This document shows, one piece after another, positions 33,467-41,990 of a stretch of DNA of 64,000 bases. Each line of letters opens with the position of its first letter. Positions within the stretch are counted from its first letter, which is position 1. Below the pieces are notes generated by a model. The model ran no database searches. It had not been told where the DNA came from and was given only the letters and a program-made list of their open reading frames with translations. The position numbers and the translations under genes were made by a program. Where the stretch lies: the NCBI GenBank assembly GCA_902539235.1, contig CACBIC010000001.1, positions 1-64,000 of the forward strand, written 5' to 3'. The DNA is from an uncultured Pelagibacteraceae bacterium (GTDB lineage Bacteria > Pseudomonadota > Alphaproteobacteria > Pelagibacterales > Pelagibacteraceae).

Positions 33467-34428
33467 TTTTTTAAATTTCTTAAAAAATCTTTTATTGGAA
33501 CTGCTGGGTATCCCATAACAATTTGATTATCTGAGATATCTTTTACTACTCCGCTACCTCCTCCTATTTTCACATTATTTCCAATTTTTAAATGACCCGA
33601 GATGCCTGCTTGGCCACCTATAGAAACATTATTTCCAACTTTTGTACTTCCAGCGAACCCAACTTGTCCAGCAATCATACAATTAGAACCTATTTGAACA
33701 TTATGAGCGATATGCACCTGGTTATCTAAATAAGTATTATTTCCAATAACAGTGTCATCAACAGAACCACGATCAATTGTACAACTTGTAGCTATCTCAA
33801 CATCATCTTTAATTAAAACTTTTCCTATATGAGGAAATTTTATATTTTTCCCTTTAAGGGGGATAAAACCAAATCCCTTTTGTCCAATCATACATTTATC
33901 TTGCAACACTACCCTATCTCCAATTATAGAATTTTTAATTATAACTCCAGAGCCTATGACACAATCTTTTCCAATTAAAACATCATGTTCTAAAACACTG
34001 TTAGATCCAATTATTGTGTTTTTACCGATTTTTACGTTTTTACCAATTAAAACATTATTACCAAATTTAACAAATTTATGTTTATTTTTATTTGGTTTTT
34101 TTAGTGATAAATCTGGGTAATCAACATCAGCGTTTAAATATAATTTTGTTAAAACTTTAGCTAATTCAAATAATACGTTTTTAACTATTACTTTTTGAGT
34201 TTTATTGGGTAAATGTTTTTGTAAATCTTTTGTAGTGATACAAACTCCACAATCTGTATTGCTTGCAAAAGATATATATTTAGAGGAGTCGAAGAAAGAT
34301 ATATCGTTTTTTTTAGCAAGATGTAAAGGTTTAACTTCATTTACGACAAAACTTGTTTGAAATTTTACATTAGGGAAAATTTTATCAATTTTAATATTTT
34401 TTTTTGAAAAAAAAAAATTTGATTTCAT
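33463..34428 (-). CDS. lpxD: UDP-3-O-acylglucosamine N-acyltransferase
   Basis: LpxD (321 aa) adds the second hydroxyacyl chain in lipid A synthesis. The N-terminal uridine-binding domain has KKNDISFFDSSKY, and the hexapeptide helix follows from about residue 100. IAHNVQIGSNCMIAGQVGFAGSTKVGNN with the catalytic His, and GGQAGISGHLKIGNNVKIGGGSGVVKDI, are family-specific. The tail PAVPIKDFLRNL is typical. It is encoded six bases after the skp-like gene. Confidence 0.96.
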   Translation of the reverse strand: MKSNFFFSKKNIKIDKIFPNVKFQTSFVVNEVKPLHLAKKNDISFFDSSKYISFASNTDCGVCITTKDLQKHLPNKTQKVIVKNVLFELAKVLTKLYLNADVDYPDLSLKKPNKNKHKFVKFGNNVLIGKNVKIGKNTIIGSNSVLEHDVLIGKDCVIGSGVIIKNSIIGDRVVLQDKCMIGQKGFGFIPLKGKNIKFPHIGKVLIKDDVEIATSCTIDRGSVDDTVIGNNTYLDNQVHIAHNVQIGSNCMIAGQVGFAGSTKVGNNVSIGGQAGISGHLKIGNNVKIGGGSGVVKDISDNQIVMGYPAVPIKDFLRNLKK

Positions 34429-34434
34429 TCAAAT

Positions 34435-34959
34435 TTAATTCAAAGTTATTGATTTAAGTTTTTTATTTAATCGTTCAATAATATCTTTTGTAATATCTAA
34501 ATTTTGGTCGGCTAATAATAAACTTTTTCTTTCAATTACCATTCTAATTTTTTTTTCTTTCATATATTCTTCTATAATGGGATTTAAATTTTTTAAAAGT
34601 TCCTTTCTGGCATTAGATCTTTGCTTAGAAACTGTCTCTAACAATTTATTTCTCTCTTTTTGCAACTTTGAAACTTTTGTTCTCAATTCCTTTACTTTAT
34701 TTTTATATTCTTCAGGTTTAATAATTTTTTTTTGTTGAATTATTTTTTTTTCCTCTTCTTGTATTGTTTTTTCTTTTTCTTTAATTTTTTTGATGCCTAC
34801 TTCTAGTTTTTTCTTTAATTCATTCTGAGCTTTTTTTCCTGCATTACTCTCATTTAATACATATTTAAAATCAATAAAATGTGGGACTTCCGCATTTAGA
34901 TTAAAATTGAAAAAAGTGATCAAAATTAAAACGATTATTTTTTTAGCAAATTTTTTCAT
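34435..34959 (-). CDS. OmpH/Skp-family periplasmic chaperone
   Basis: This 174-aa protein has a signal peptide (KKIIVLILITFFNFNLNA), then a long Lys/Glu-rich coiled coil (about residues 40-125) and a C-terminal strand-rich end with IRMVIERKSLLLADQNLDITKDIIERL, the usual Skp core. Skp-type proteins hold unfolded outer-membrane proteins on the way to BamA. It sits one base from bamA and before lpxD, the standard place for skp. Confidence 0.88.
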   Translation of the reverse strand: MKKFAKKIIVLILITFFNFNLNAEVPHFIDFKYVLNESNAGKKAQNELKKKLEVGIKKIKEKEKTIQEEEKKIIQQKKIIKPEEYKNKVKELRTKVSKLQKERNKLLETVSKQRSNARKELLKNLNPIIEEYMKEKKIRMVIERKSLLLADQNLDITKDIIERLNKKLKSITLN

Positions 34960-34960
34960 A

Positions 34961-37195
34961 TTAAAATGAAGTTCCTAAATTGAAATTAAATGACTCAGTT
35001 TTATCGGTAGATGCTTTTGATAAGTTTGTAGCTAAAGTAAAAGTCATAGGTCCTATAGGTGATATCCAACTAGCATTAATTCCTGTAGAAGATCTAAGTT
35101 TATTGCTGTCATCAATGCTGTCGTCATAATCAACTTCCCATACATTTCCAAAATCAACAAAAAAAGAAACGTCTGTGTTACTTGAGTCTGGTAATAAGTT
35201 TGGTAAATTCACGTCGAAATTTACAGCTGCAGCATAATTACCTCCTATATGGTCATTACCATCAACTGGGCCTATTTTACCCTTGCTAAAACCTCTCAAT
35301 CTCCTTGTACTTAATGATTTTCTTTTACTTAACCTGACATCCTCATCATTTAGGCCGTTAATTGCTGATAAAAATATTTTTCCTGAGCCAACATAATTTT
35401 CATTAAATTCATGATATGTGCTAAATCTTAACGTATTATCAACAAAGGGTTTATCCGCATATATTGGCAAAGATTGAACAAAATTAAACACAGATCCATC
35501 CGTTGGCATAAATGACCTATTTCTCTTGTCGTATGTTAATCCATAAACTGCTGCCAACTCTGTAAAATCTCCGTCCTGTTTCTGTAATGATGCCGAAGCA
35601 TTACTATTTGTTCTTAAATCATCATAAGAAAAATTTAATGCCAAATTTGTGTAAATGTCTTTATATTGTTCAAATGAAGTACCTGCACCAAAAGTAATTA
35701 GTTTGTTCTCATAACCTTGATCAGGTTTATCATTCGAAGTATTTTGTATATGATATTCAATGGAATTACCAAGTAAATCATAATTTGGATTTGTATAAAA
35801 TAATTTTCCTTTTAAAGATTCTTCGCTTAATTCTACGTTAATACCTACTATTTTTCCTTCCCCAAGCCAGTTATTTTCTTGTATATCAAAAGCAAATGTT
35901 CCACCATTTGTTCCGACTCCAGCGCCAGCACTTAATTCTCCAGTTGGTTTTTCTTCTATGTTAATTTCAATTATTTTTTGATCATCACTAGAACCAGGAA
36001 GAACTTTAGATTTTACACGATTAAATATATTTTTAGATTTTAGTTTTGCAATAGATTTATCAAGATTTAAATTAGTAAAAGGATCACCTTCGTCTAACAA
36101 AAGTTCGCTTCTTATAACGCTTTCATTTGTAACATTATTCCCTTTTATGTTAATCCTTTCAACTATAATTTTTTCTCCCTCTTTAATCTTAAATGCTAGA
36201 TTAATTTTATCTCCTTCGATAGTTTCTTGAACTGAATGTTCGACAAACTGTAAATTATTATTATCAATTATAATATCTATTTCTTCTAAAATTTTTTTAA
36301 TTTTGAATGGAGAATAATACGTTCCGACTAGCTCATTATAATTTTCTCTAAGTGGAAAAAAGATTTCTTTATCAAAAGTAGTATCTAAAACCGTTTCTAT
36401 TTTTGCAAAGACATATCTCTTTCCTGCATCAATACTATAATATAGATTAATATTTTCTGTGTCTTGTATTTCTGCAGACGAGGAAGTAACTTTTACATCG
36501 TGATATCCCAAATTTTTATAATAATTGATTAAAAGTCTTTTATCTAATTCGATTTGATTTTCATTAAACCTTGTATTTCTTGAAATTACTTTCCAAAACT
36601 TATCCTCTTCACTAGCAATAATATCTCTTAACCTTTTATCTTTAATCTTTTTATCGCCTGTAAAAAAAATTTTTGAAATTCTTGTAATCTCTCCTTTATC
36701 GATATCAATTGCTAAATCAACGTTATTTTTATCAATATTTCTTATTTTTGTTTCTACTTTGGCAAATTTATAACCTAAGGTCGAATAATACTTTTTAATT
36801 AAATTGATATCATTATTTAAATTATTTTTTATAAAAGAGTTTTTTTCTTTAGAGCTTATTATCTTTTTAATTTGATTTTGTACTCTAGTATTTTGTTCAC
36901 CGATTAATATAATTTCATTGATCACAGGATATTCTGTTAACTTAATAATTAATTTCTTATTACGTATTTCAACATTAACATCCTCAAAAAAATTAGTTGA
37001 ATAAAGATTTTTTAAAATATCATTTATGTCTGAATTGCTAAAATCTGAGCCTATTGGTTTTATTTCTCCATAAACTTTTATTGTTTCATCGCTAACTCTT
37101 TTATTTCCGCTTATCTCTATTTCATTCACTATTTCCGCTAAAGATGATACGACAGTAAATGAAACAGCTAAAATTATGGATAAGAATTTTTTCAT
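34961..37195 (-). CDS. bamA: Outer membrane protein assembly factor BamA
   Basis: BamA (744 aa) inserts beta-barrel proteins in the outer membrane. A signal peptide (MKKFLSIILAVSFTVVSSLA) leads to POTRA domains from about residue 21 to 415 (for example IEISGNKRVSDETIKVY and INIKGNNVTNESVIRSELLLDEGDPF), followed by the Omp85 barrel with YDKRNRSFMPTDGSVFNF and SLSTRRLRGF, the L6-type RGF motif. It ends in Phe, as barrel substrates do. It overlaps dxr by 4 bp; the rseP gene often found between them is not here. Confidence 0.95.
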   Translation of the reverse strand: MKKFLSIILAVSFTVVSSLAEIVNEIEISGNKRVSDETIKVYGEIKPIGSDFSNSDINDILKNLYSTNFFEDVNVEIRNKKLIIKLTEYPVINEIILIGEQNTRVQNQIKKIISSKEKNSFIKNNLNNDINLIKKYYSTLGYKFAKVETKIRNIDKNNVDLAIDIDKGEITRISKIFFTGDKKIKDKRLRDIIASEEDKFWKVISRNTRFNENQIELDKRLLINYYKNLGYHDVKVTSSSAEIQDTENINLYYSIDAGKRYVFAKIETVLDTTFDKEIFFPLRENYNELVGTYYSPFKIKKILEEIDIIIDNNNLQFVEHSVQETIEGDKINLAFKIKEGEKIIVERINIKGNNVTNESVIRSELLLDEGDPFTNLNLDKSIAKLKSKNIFNRVKSKVLPGSSDDQKIIEINIEEKPTGELSAGAGVGTNGGTFAFDIQENNWLGEGKIVGINVELSEESLKGKLFYTNPNYDLLGNSIEYHIQNTSNDKPDQGYENKLITFGAGTSFEQYKDIYTNLALNFSYDDLRTNSNASASLQKQDGDFTELAAVYGLTYDKRNRSFMPTDGSVFNFVQSLPIYADKPFVDNTLRFSTYHEFNENYVGSGKIFLSAINGLNDEDVRLSKRKSLSTRRLRGFSKGKIGPVDGNDHIGGNYAAAVNFDVNLPNLLPDSSNTDVSFFVDFGNVWEVDYDDSIDDSNKLRSSTGINASWISPIGPMTFTLATNLSKASTDKTESFNFNLGTSF

Positions 37196-38373
37196 TTTTT
37201 TTTCAGTTTAATTTTATTCACAGTAATATTTCGAGCCCAAGAGTCTATTAGTTTGATTTGATAAATTTTATCAGGCTTTTTTACAGCATATTTCTTGTAA
37301 TTTCTATCGTTCATAATGGTCTTAATAGTTTTAAATATACTTAAAAAGGGTATCTTTTTTCTTAAAAAATTATCAACTAATACCTCATTTGCAGCGTTAA
37401 TTATAATCGGAGATGATGGAAATTGATTTATTTTTGATTTAAGTGAAATACTAGGAAATATTTTTTTATCTACTTTCTTAAAAACTAAATTTTCAGTTTT
37501 ATTTTTTTTAAAAGAAATTTTATTGTTTTTAATATATTCAGTTATATTTAAATTTCCATCGTATATAGCGTTTGCAATTGGTATAATCATAGAGGTTTCA
37601 TGATAAAGAAATTGCGTTAAACCATTTTTAAATTCTACGATTGCATGTACTAAAGAATTAGGGTGTATTAAAATATCAATTTTGTTATTTGGTAAATTAA
37701 ATAATTTTTGAGCTTCAACTAATTCAAACATTTTATTCATAAGAGTAGAAGAGTCGACTGAAATTTTTTTTCCCATTTTCCACTTAGGATGTCTAAGAGC
37801 ATCTTCAGGCCTAATATTTTTAAATTTATTAGACTTTAAGTTTAAAAAAGGTCCACCTGAGGCAGTTATAAATATCTTTTTTATACTACTTAATTTATGA
37901 TTTTGTATTAATTTAAATATAGAATAGTGTTCAGAATCTACTGGAACAATTTTTGTTTTATTTTTTTTAGCAATTCCTCTAATTACGCTCCATCCACAAA
38001 TTATAGCTTCCTTATTTGCAATAAGAATATTTTTACATAATCTTATCATGAATAGAGTTGGATAGAGTCCTGCAATACCAGGTATAGCAGAAATTACAAA
38101 ATCTATTTTTTTTCTTTTTAACTTAAAATTAAAATTATTCAATATTTCTATTTTCTTATTTTTAAATTTTTTTTTAACTTTTTTAAAAACAAAGTAATTA
38201 TTAATTATATAATATTTTGGTTTATACTTTTTAATTTGCTTACAAATAAGTTTATAATTTTCATTTGCTGATAGTAAAATTATTCTGAAGTGTTTTTTTT
38301 TCGTATCTATAATTTTTAAAGTATTCAATCCTACAGATCCTGTGGAGCCAAGTATTGAGATATTTTTAATCAT
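37192..38373 (-). CDS. dxr: 1-deoxy-D-xylulose 5-phosphate reductoisomerase
   Basis: Dxr (393 aa) makes MEP, the committed step of the non-mevalonate isoprenoid pathway. It shows the NADPH motif ILGSTGSVGLNTLKII, ANKEAIICGW, VPVDSEHYSIFK with metal-binding Asp/Glu, ITASGGPFLN, HPKWKMGKKISVDSSTLMNK and IDILIHPNSLVHAIVEF. It is unusually Lys/Asn-rich but all motifs are present. Its product feeds UppS further upstream in the same operon. It is followed by bamA with a 4-bp overlap. Confidence 0.96.
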   Translation of the reverse strand: MIKNISILGSTGSVGLNTLKIIDTKKKHFRIILLSANENYKLICKQIKKYKPKYYIINNYFVFKKVKKKFKNKKIEILNNFNFKLKRKKIDFVISAIPGIAGLYPTLFMIRLCKNILIANKEAIICGWSVIRGIAKKNKTKIVPVDSEHYSIFKLIQNHKLSSIKKIFITASGGPFLNLKSNKFKNIRPEDALRHPKWKMGKKISVDSSTLMNKMFELVEAQKLFNLPNNKIDILIHPNSLVHAIVEFKNGLTQFLYHETSMIIPIANAIYDGNLNITEYIKNNKISFKKNKTENLVFKKVDKKIFPSISLKSKINQFPSSPIIINAANEVLVDNFLRKKIPFLSIFKTIKTIMNDRNYKKYAVKKPDKIYQIKLIDSWARNITVNKIKLKKK

Positions 38374-38374
38374 T

Positions 38375-39025
38375 TTAATTAAGTGTAGCTAAGGCTATTA
38401 AACCAAATGGAACCCCAAGAAAAATTCCATCTAATCTGTCCAGCACCCCTCCATGTCCTGGTAAATATTTTCCAAAGTCTTTAAATTTAGCTTTTCTTTT
38501 TAAATAAGAAAAAAACAAATCTCCCATTTGACATGCTATGGATGTTACCAGACCTACGAATAAAATATTGAAGCTATATACTCCAAAAAAAATAAAAGTT
38601 AAAACAAAGATTATTAAAATTGATGTAAAAAGTGATCCAATTGATCCTATAACAGTTTTGTTGGGACTTATTTTTGTTAATTTAGGGCCTCCAAAAGTTT
38701 TACCAAATATATAACCCCCAATGTCAGAAAATACACAACCTAAAAGAATTATAAATAATATTAGTTTTAATTGTTCGTTATAAGAAAAGAACAAAAATAA
38801 GTAGCAAAATACAGTTACATAAATACTAAAAATAAAATTTATTGATATTATAAAAAATTTAGATTTTATTATTTTATTTATTACATTATAAAACTCAATT
38901 AATGAAAGAACTCCTAAAACTATTAAACTATATATAAGAAGAAAATTAAAATTAAAAATTAAAAAGAAAAGAAAAAACAATAATAAAGAGGTAAGTAATC
39001 TTTTTCTTAAATTAGTAGAGATCAT
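38375..39025 (-). CDS. cdsA: Phosphatidate cytidylyltransferase (short form)
   Basis: CdsA (216 aa) makes CDP-diacylglycerol for phospholipid synthesis. It is a membrane protein of about six helices with the signature QMGDLFFSYLKRKAKFKDFGKYLPGHGGVLDRLDG near the C-terminus. FSDIGGYIFGKTFGGPKL comes earlier. Most bacterial CdsA are 260-285 aa; here the N-terminal helices are fewer, a streamlined version. It lies between uppS and dxr with 1-4 bp spacing. Confidence 0.93.
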   Translation of the reverse strand: MISTNLRKRLLTSLLLFFLFFLIFNFNFLLIYSLIVLGVLSLIEFYNVINKIIKSKFFIISINFIFSIYVTVFCYLFLFFSYNEQLKLILFIILLGCVFSDIGGYIFGKTFGGPKLTKISPNKTVIGSIGSLFTSILIIFVLTFIFFGVYSFNILFVGLVTSIACQMGDLFFSYLKRKAKFKDFGKYLPGHGGVLDRLDGIFLGVPFGLIALATLN

Positions 39026-39690
39026 AATGAACCAAAATTTCTCTTTATATTTTTGTATTTTAAAATTATCTTTTTTAAATCTAAAGAATTGAAGTCAGGC
39101 CACAATTTTTTGAGAAAAAATAGTTCAGTATAAGCAAGCTGCCAAAGCATAAAATTACTGAGTCTAAATTTTCCTCCAGTTCTAATCAAGATATCCGGGT
39201 TTGGCATACTTTTTGTATAAAGATTTTTTGTGAAATTCCTCAAATTCACTCTTTTTTTTATCTTTTTCAATGCATAAAAAATTTCTTGTCTCGATCCATA
39301 ATTAATAGCTAGATTAACTGTAATTTTTTTGTTTTTTTTTGTTAATTTTTCTGTTTTTCTGAGGATGTTTCTAAGCTCCTTTGATAACTTGTTTAAATCA
39401 CCTAAAATATTAATTTTAATACCTTGAGATATAACGCTATGAATTTCCTTAGTGAAGTAGCTTTTTATCAATTTAAATAAGAAAGAAATTTCTGTTTTCG
39501 GTCGTTTCCAATTTTCTGAGGAAAAAACATAAAATGTCACAATTGGAACGTTAAAACTTATGCAGGATTTCACAATTTTTTTTACTGTATCGACTCCTTT
39601 TAAATGCCCGTAATTTCTTTTTTTTCTTTTTTTTTTACCCCACCTACCATTGCCATCCATTATAAAGGCAATATGGTTGAGCTTGTTCAT
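39022..39690 (-). CDS. uppS: Undecaprenyl diphosphate synthase
   Basis: This cis-prenyltransferase (222 aa) makes the C55 lipid carrier for peptidoglycan and polysaccharides. Motifs are HIAFIMDGNGRWGKKK with the catalytic Asp, GHLKGVDTVKKI, TFYVFSSENWKRPK, NLAINYGSRQEI and PDILIRTGGKFRLSNFMLWQLAYTELFF. The family's usual RTSGE(Q)R is RTGGKFR, a mild change. It overlaps frr and cdsA by 4 bp each. Confidence 0.95.
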   Translation of the reverse strand: MNKLNHIAFIMDGNGRWGKKKRKKRNYGHLKGVDTVKKIVKSCISFNVPIVTFYVFSSENWKRPKTEISFLFKLIKSYFTKEIHSVISQGIKINILGDLNKLSKELRNILRKTEKLTKKNKKITVNLAINYGSRQEIFYALKKIKKRVNLRNFTKNLYTKSMPNPDILIRTGGKFRLSNFMLWQLAYTELFFLKKLWPDFNSLDLKKIILKYKNIKRNFGSL

Positions 39691-40244
39691 ATCTGAATTA
39701 TCTCTTTTTCTTTTTCGACCAGGATTTTTTCAATATTTTCTATATTTGTATCTGTTAATTTTTGAATATTCTTTTCAAAATTGTTGCTTAAATCTTCAGA
39801 AATTATTTTTTCTTTTAATTTTTTTTTTAATTCTTCATTAGCCTCTCGTCTAATGTTTCTAATTGCAATTTTTCCTTTCTCTCCCATGTTTTTTAATATT
39901 TTAATTAAGTCTTTTCTTCTTTCTTCGGTTAGATCAGGAATTCTCAGTCTTATAATCTGACCATCTATTTGAGGGTTTATTCCAAGTTCAGATTTTTGAA
40001 TAGCTGACTCAATTAATGTCACATTTGACTTGTCCCATACCTGAACTGATATCAATCTAGCTTCTGGAACATTGATTGTTGCAAGTTGTTCTATGGGCAT
40101 TAGCTGCCCATAAACGTCTACTTTAATTGTATCAAGCATGCTTGTATTAGCTCTTCCAGTTCTTAGTGTAGAAATATCTTTTTTAAAAGATTGAATGCTT
40201 TTATCCATTTTTAAGGAATAATTTTTTTCATTGAATTCGCTCAC
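39687..40244 (-). CDS. frr: Ribosome recycling factor
   Basis: Frr (185 aa) releases ribosomes from mRNA with EF-G after termination. The family landmarks STLRTGRANTSMLDTIKVDVYG, LISVQVWDKSNV, IRLRIPDLTEERRKDLIKI and KIAIRNIRREANEELKK are present. It starts with GTG (MSEFNEKNY matches family N-termini), with a GGAG just inside the tsf 3' end as ribosome site. It lies 3 bp after tsf; the pyrH gene usual at this spot is absent. Confidence 0.97.
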   Translation of the reverse strand: MSEFNEKNYSLKMDKSIQSFKKDISTLRTGRANTSMLDTIKVDVYGQLMPIEQLATINVPEARLISVQVWDKSNVTLIESAIQKSELGINPQIDGQIIRLRIPDLTEERRKDLIKILKNMGEKGKIAIRNIRREANEELKKKLKEKIISEDLSNNFEKNIQKLTDTNIENIEKILVEKEKEIIQI

Positions 40245-40247
40245 TTA

Positions 40248-41114
40248 TTATACTCCTTCTCCAACTTTATATCTTATAAAGTCTAACACTTTAACTTCTT
40301 TTTCAAAACTATTCTCTTTAAGTATGTCTGAGACTTTTTTCTTTGGATCCATAATCCAAATCTGATTTAATAGTGAATTATCATTTAAAAATTTTGAAAT
40401 CTTACCTTTTGAAATTTTTTCAATCATTTCTGTTGGTTTACCGGAATTAGAAATTTCAGCTTTTATAATTTCTAATTCTTTATCAATAATATTTTTATCA
40501 ATGCCCTTAGGTTCGATAGCTAAAGGGTTCGATGCAGCAATATGCATAGCAATTTTAGAACCTATTTGATCATTTTTTCCTTTAACTATATTTTCTAATT
40601 TTACAATAGAAACTATTTTACCAATATTTTTTTCTAAGGCAGAATGTACATAAAAAAAATTAACACCCATATTGTTATCAAAAAAGAATGATCTTCTTAT
40701 TGTAATTTTTTCTCCAATTTTTGCGATAAGATTTACCAAATTATCTTTTACCAAAATATTATTTTTCATCTTAGAATTATTTAATTTTTCCAAATTTCCT
40801 TTAAGAATAAAATTTAATTCAGATAGTTCTTTGCAAAAACTTATAAAATTTTCATTTTTAGCTACAAAATCCGTCTCACTATTAATTTCAATTATAGAAA
40901 TTTTTCCCTGATTTTCTTTAACAAGCGCTAATCCCTCAGAGGCTGTTCTGCTCATTTTTTTTGAGGCCTTGGCAATTCCCTTTTTTCTTAAATATTCTAC
41001 TGATTTATTAATATCACCTTTAGATTCATCTAAAGCTAACTTGCAATCCTTAAAGCCGACACCGGTCATTTCTCTAAGTTTTTTTATATTTTCTAGTAAA
41101 TTTTTATCTGACAT
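40248..41114 (-). CDS. tsf: Elongation factor Ts
   Basis: EF-Ts (288 aa) exchanges GDP for GTP on EF-Tu. The N-terminal UBA-like domain is LREMTGVGFKDCKLALDESKGDINKSVEYLRKKGIAKASKK. The core has IEINSETDFVAKNE, with the TDFV motif that contacts EF-Tu, and IAMHIAASNPLAIEPKGID. The C-terminal SDILKE..KVLDFIRYKVGEG closes the protein. It sits 16 bp after rpsB, a near-universal pairing. Confidence 0.97.
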   Translation of the reverse strand: MSDKNLLENIKKLREMTGVGFKDCKLALDESKGDINKSVEYLRKKGIAKASKKMSRTASEGLALVKENQGKISIIEINSETDFVAKNENFISFCKELSELNFILKGNLEKLNNSKMKNNILVKDNLVNLIAKIGEKITIRRSFFFDNNMGVNFFYVHSALEKNIGKIVSIVKLENIVKGKNDQIGSKIAMHIAASNPLAIEPKGIDKNIIDKELEIIKAEISNSGKPTEMIEKISKGKISKFLNDNSLLNQIWIMDPKKKVSDILKENSFEKEVKVLDFIRYKVGEGV

Positions 41115-41130
41115 TGAAAATTATAAAAAA

Positions 41131-41871
41131 TTATTTTTTTTTATTAGAAAGTTTTTTAGTTGATTGTTCTTTTTCTTGTCCTTTAATATTTTTTTCAGCA
41201 TCTTTGATCGTACTTTTTAAAAGCTCACAATACAAATTTATTGATCTTCGAGCATCGTCATTACCTGGTATTGGAAAATTTATTCCTGTCGGATCTGAAT
41301 TTGTATCCAATACTGCTATGATCGGTATACCAAGTTTTTTTGCTTCTGCTACTGCTAAAGACTCTATATTTGTGTCAATAATAAATATTATATCTGGAGT
41401 TTTTTTCATTTCTGAAATACCTCCAAGTGATCTTTTTAACTTTTCTTTTTCTTTGCTAAACTTTATGATTTCTTTTTTTGTAAAACCTAAGTTCTCTTTT
41501 GAAAGTTGATCCTCTAATTTTTTTAGTCTTTTAATAGAATTTTGAATAGTGTTCCAGTTAGTGAGCATGCCTCCCAGCCAACGATAATTTACGAAATATT
41601 GGCCAGTCTCTTTTGCTAACTCACTTACTTGTTCTGATGCTTGTTTCTTAGTTGAAACAACAAGTAGTTTTCCTCCACTTGATATTACTTTGTGAACTTG
41701 GACAAGTGCATTTTTTATAAATTCTACTGTTTGGGTTAGATCTATTATGTGTATTGAATTTTTTTCACCAAAAATGTATTTCCTCATTTTTGGATTCCAT
41801 CTGAGCGTTTTGTGCCCAAGATGTACCCCAGCTTCTAAAAGTTGTTTAATATCTACTTTTGGTACGTTCAT
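41131..41871 (-). CDS. rpsB: 30S ribosomal protein S2
   Basis: S2 (246 aa) belongs to the small ribosomal subunit. Motifs are LLEAGVHLGHKTLRWNPKMRKYIFGEKNSIHIIDL, YFVNYRWLGGMLTNWNTI, DIIFIIDTNIESLAVAEAKKLGIP and VLDTNSDPTGINFPIPGNDDA. The C-terminal tail is Lys-rich. It is first of a long - strand operon towards lpxB and has a structured 5' leader that probably mediates autoregulation. Confidence 0.98.
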   Translation of the reverse strand: MNVPKVDIKQLLEAGVHLGHKTLRWNPKMRKYIFGEKNSIHIIDLTQTVEFIKNALVQVHKVISSGGKLLVVSTKKQASEQVSELAKETGQYFVNYRWLGGMLTNWNTIQNSIKRLKKLEDQLSKENLGFTKKEIIKFSKEKEKLKRSLGGISEMKKTPDIIFIIDTNIESLAVAEAKKLGIPIIAVLDTNSDPTGINFPIPGNDDARRSINLYCELLKSTIKDAEKNIKGQEKEQSTKKLSNKKK

Positions 41872-41879
41872 TTTTTTTT

Positions 41880-41945
41880 CCGGTTAATCCACCACAGTAA
41901 TTCCAATTATTGGACCGGTAGGGATTTACCCTTATAACTGTGTGC
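41880..41945 (-). ncRNA. Structured rpsB mRNA leader (candidate S2 autoregulatory element)
   Basis: Ahead of rpsB the - strand reads a small hairpin AGGG-TAAAT-CCCT, then CCGGT, a second hairpin TCCAA-TAA-TTGGA and a closing ACCGG about 8 nt before the ATG. CCGGT pairs with ACCGG, enclosing the second hairpin and a GTGGTGG stretch. The stem would cover the translation start region. Leaders upstream of rpsB that bind S2 are known, and I recall an rpsB motif predicted in SAR11; I cannot check the match. Confidence 0.65.
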
Positions 41946-41956
41946 GAAATTAATAT

Positions 41957-41986
41957 CTGATATATACAAACAGATTAAAAAATCAA
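41957..41986 (-). promoter_or_regulatory. Probable promoter of the rpsB operon
   Basis: On the - strand TTGATT (41981-41986) is followed by a TATATATC-type -10 region near 41957-41967. This lies just upstream of the structured leader and past the dnaE stop, where an rpsB promoter is expected. Exact element limits are uncertain in such A/T-rich DNA. Confidence 0.4.
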
Positions 41987-41990
41987 TACT

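Noticed and set aside
41944-41975. A/T palindrome around ATATCTGATAT as a dnaE terminator
   Set aside because: The stem is all A/T and has no suitable T-run; it better fits the promoter -10 area of rpsB.
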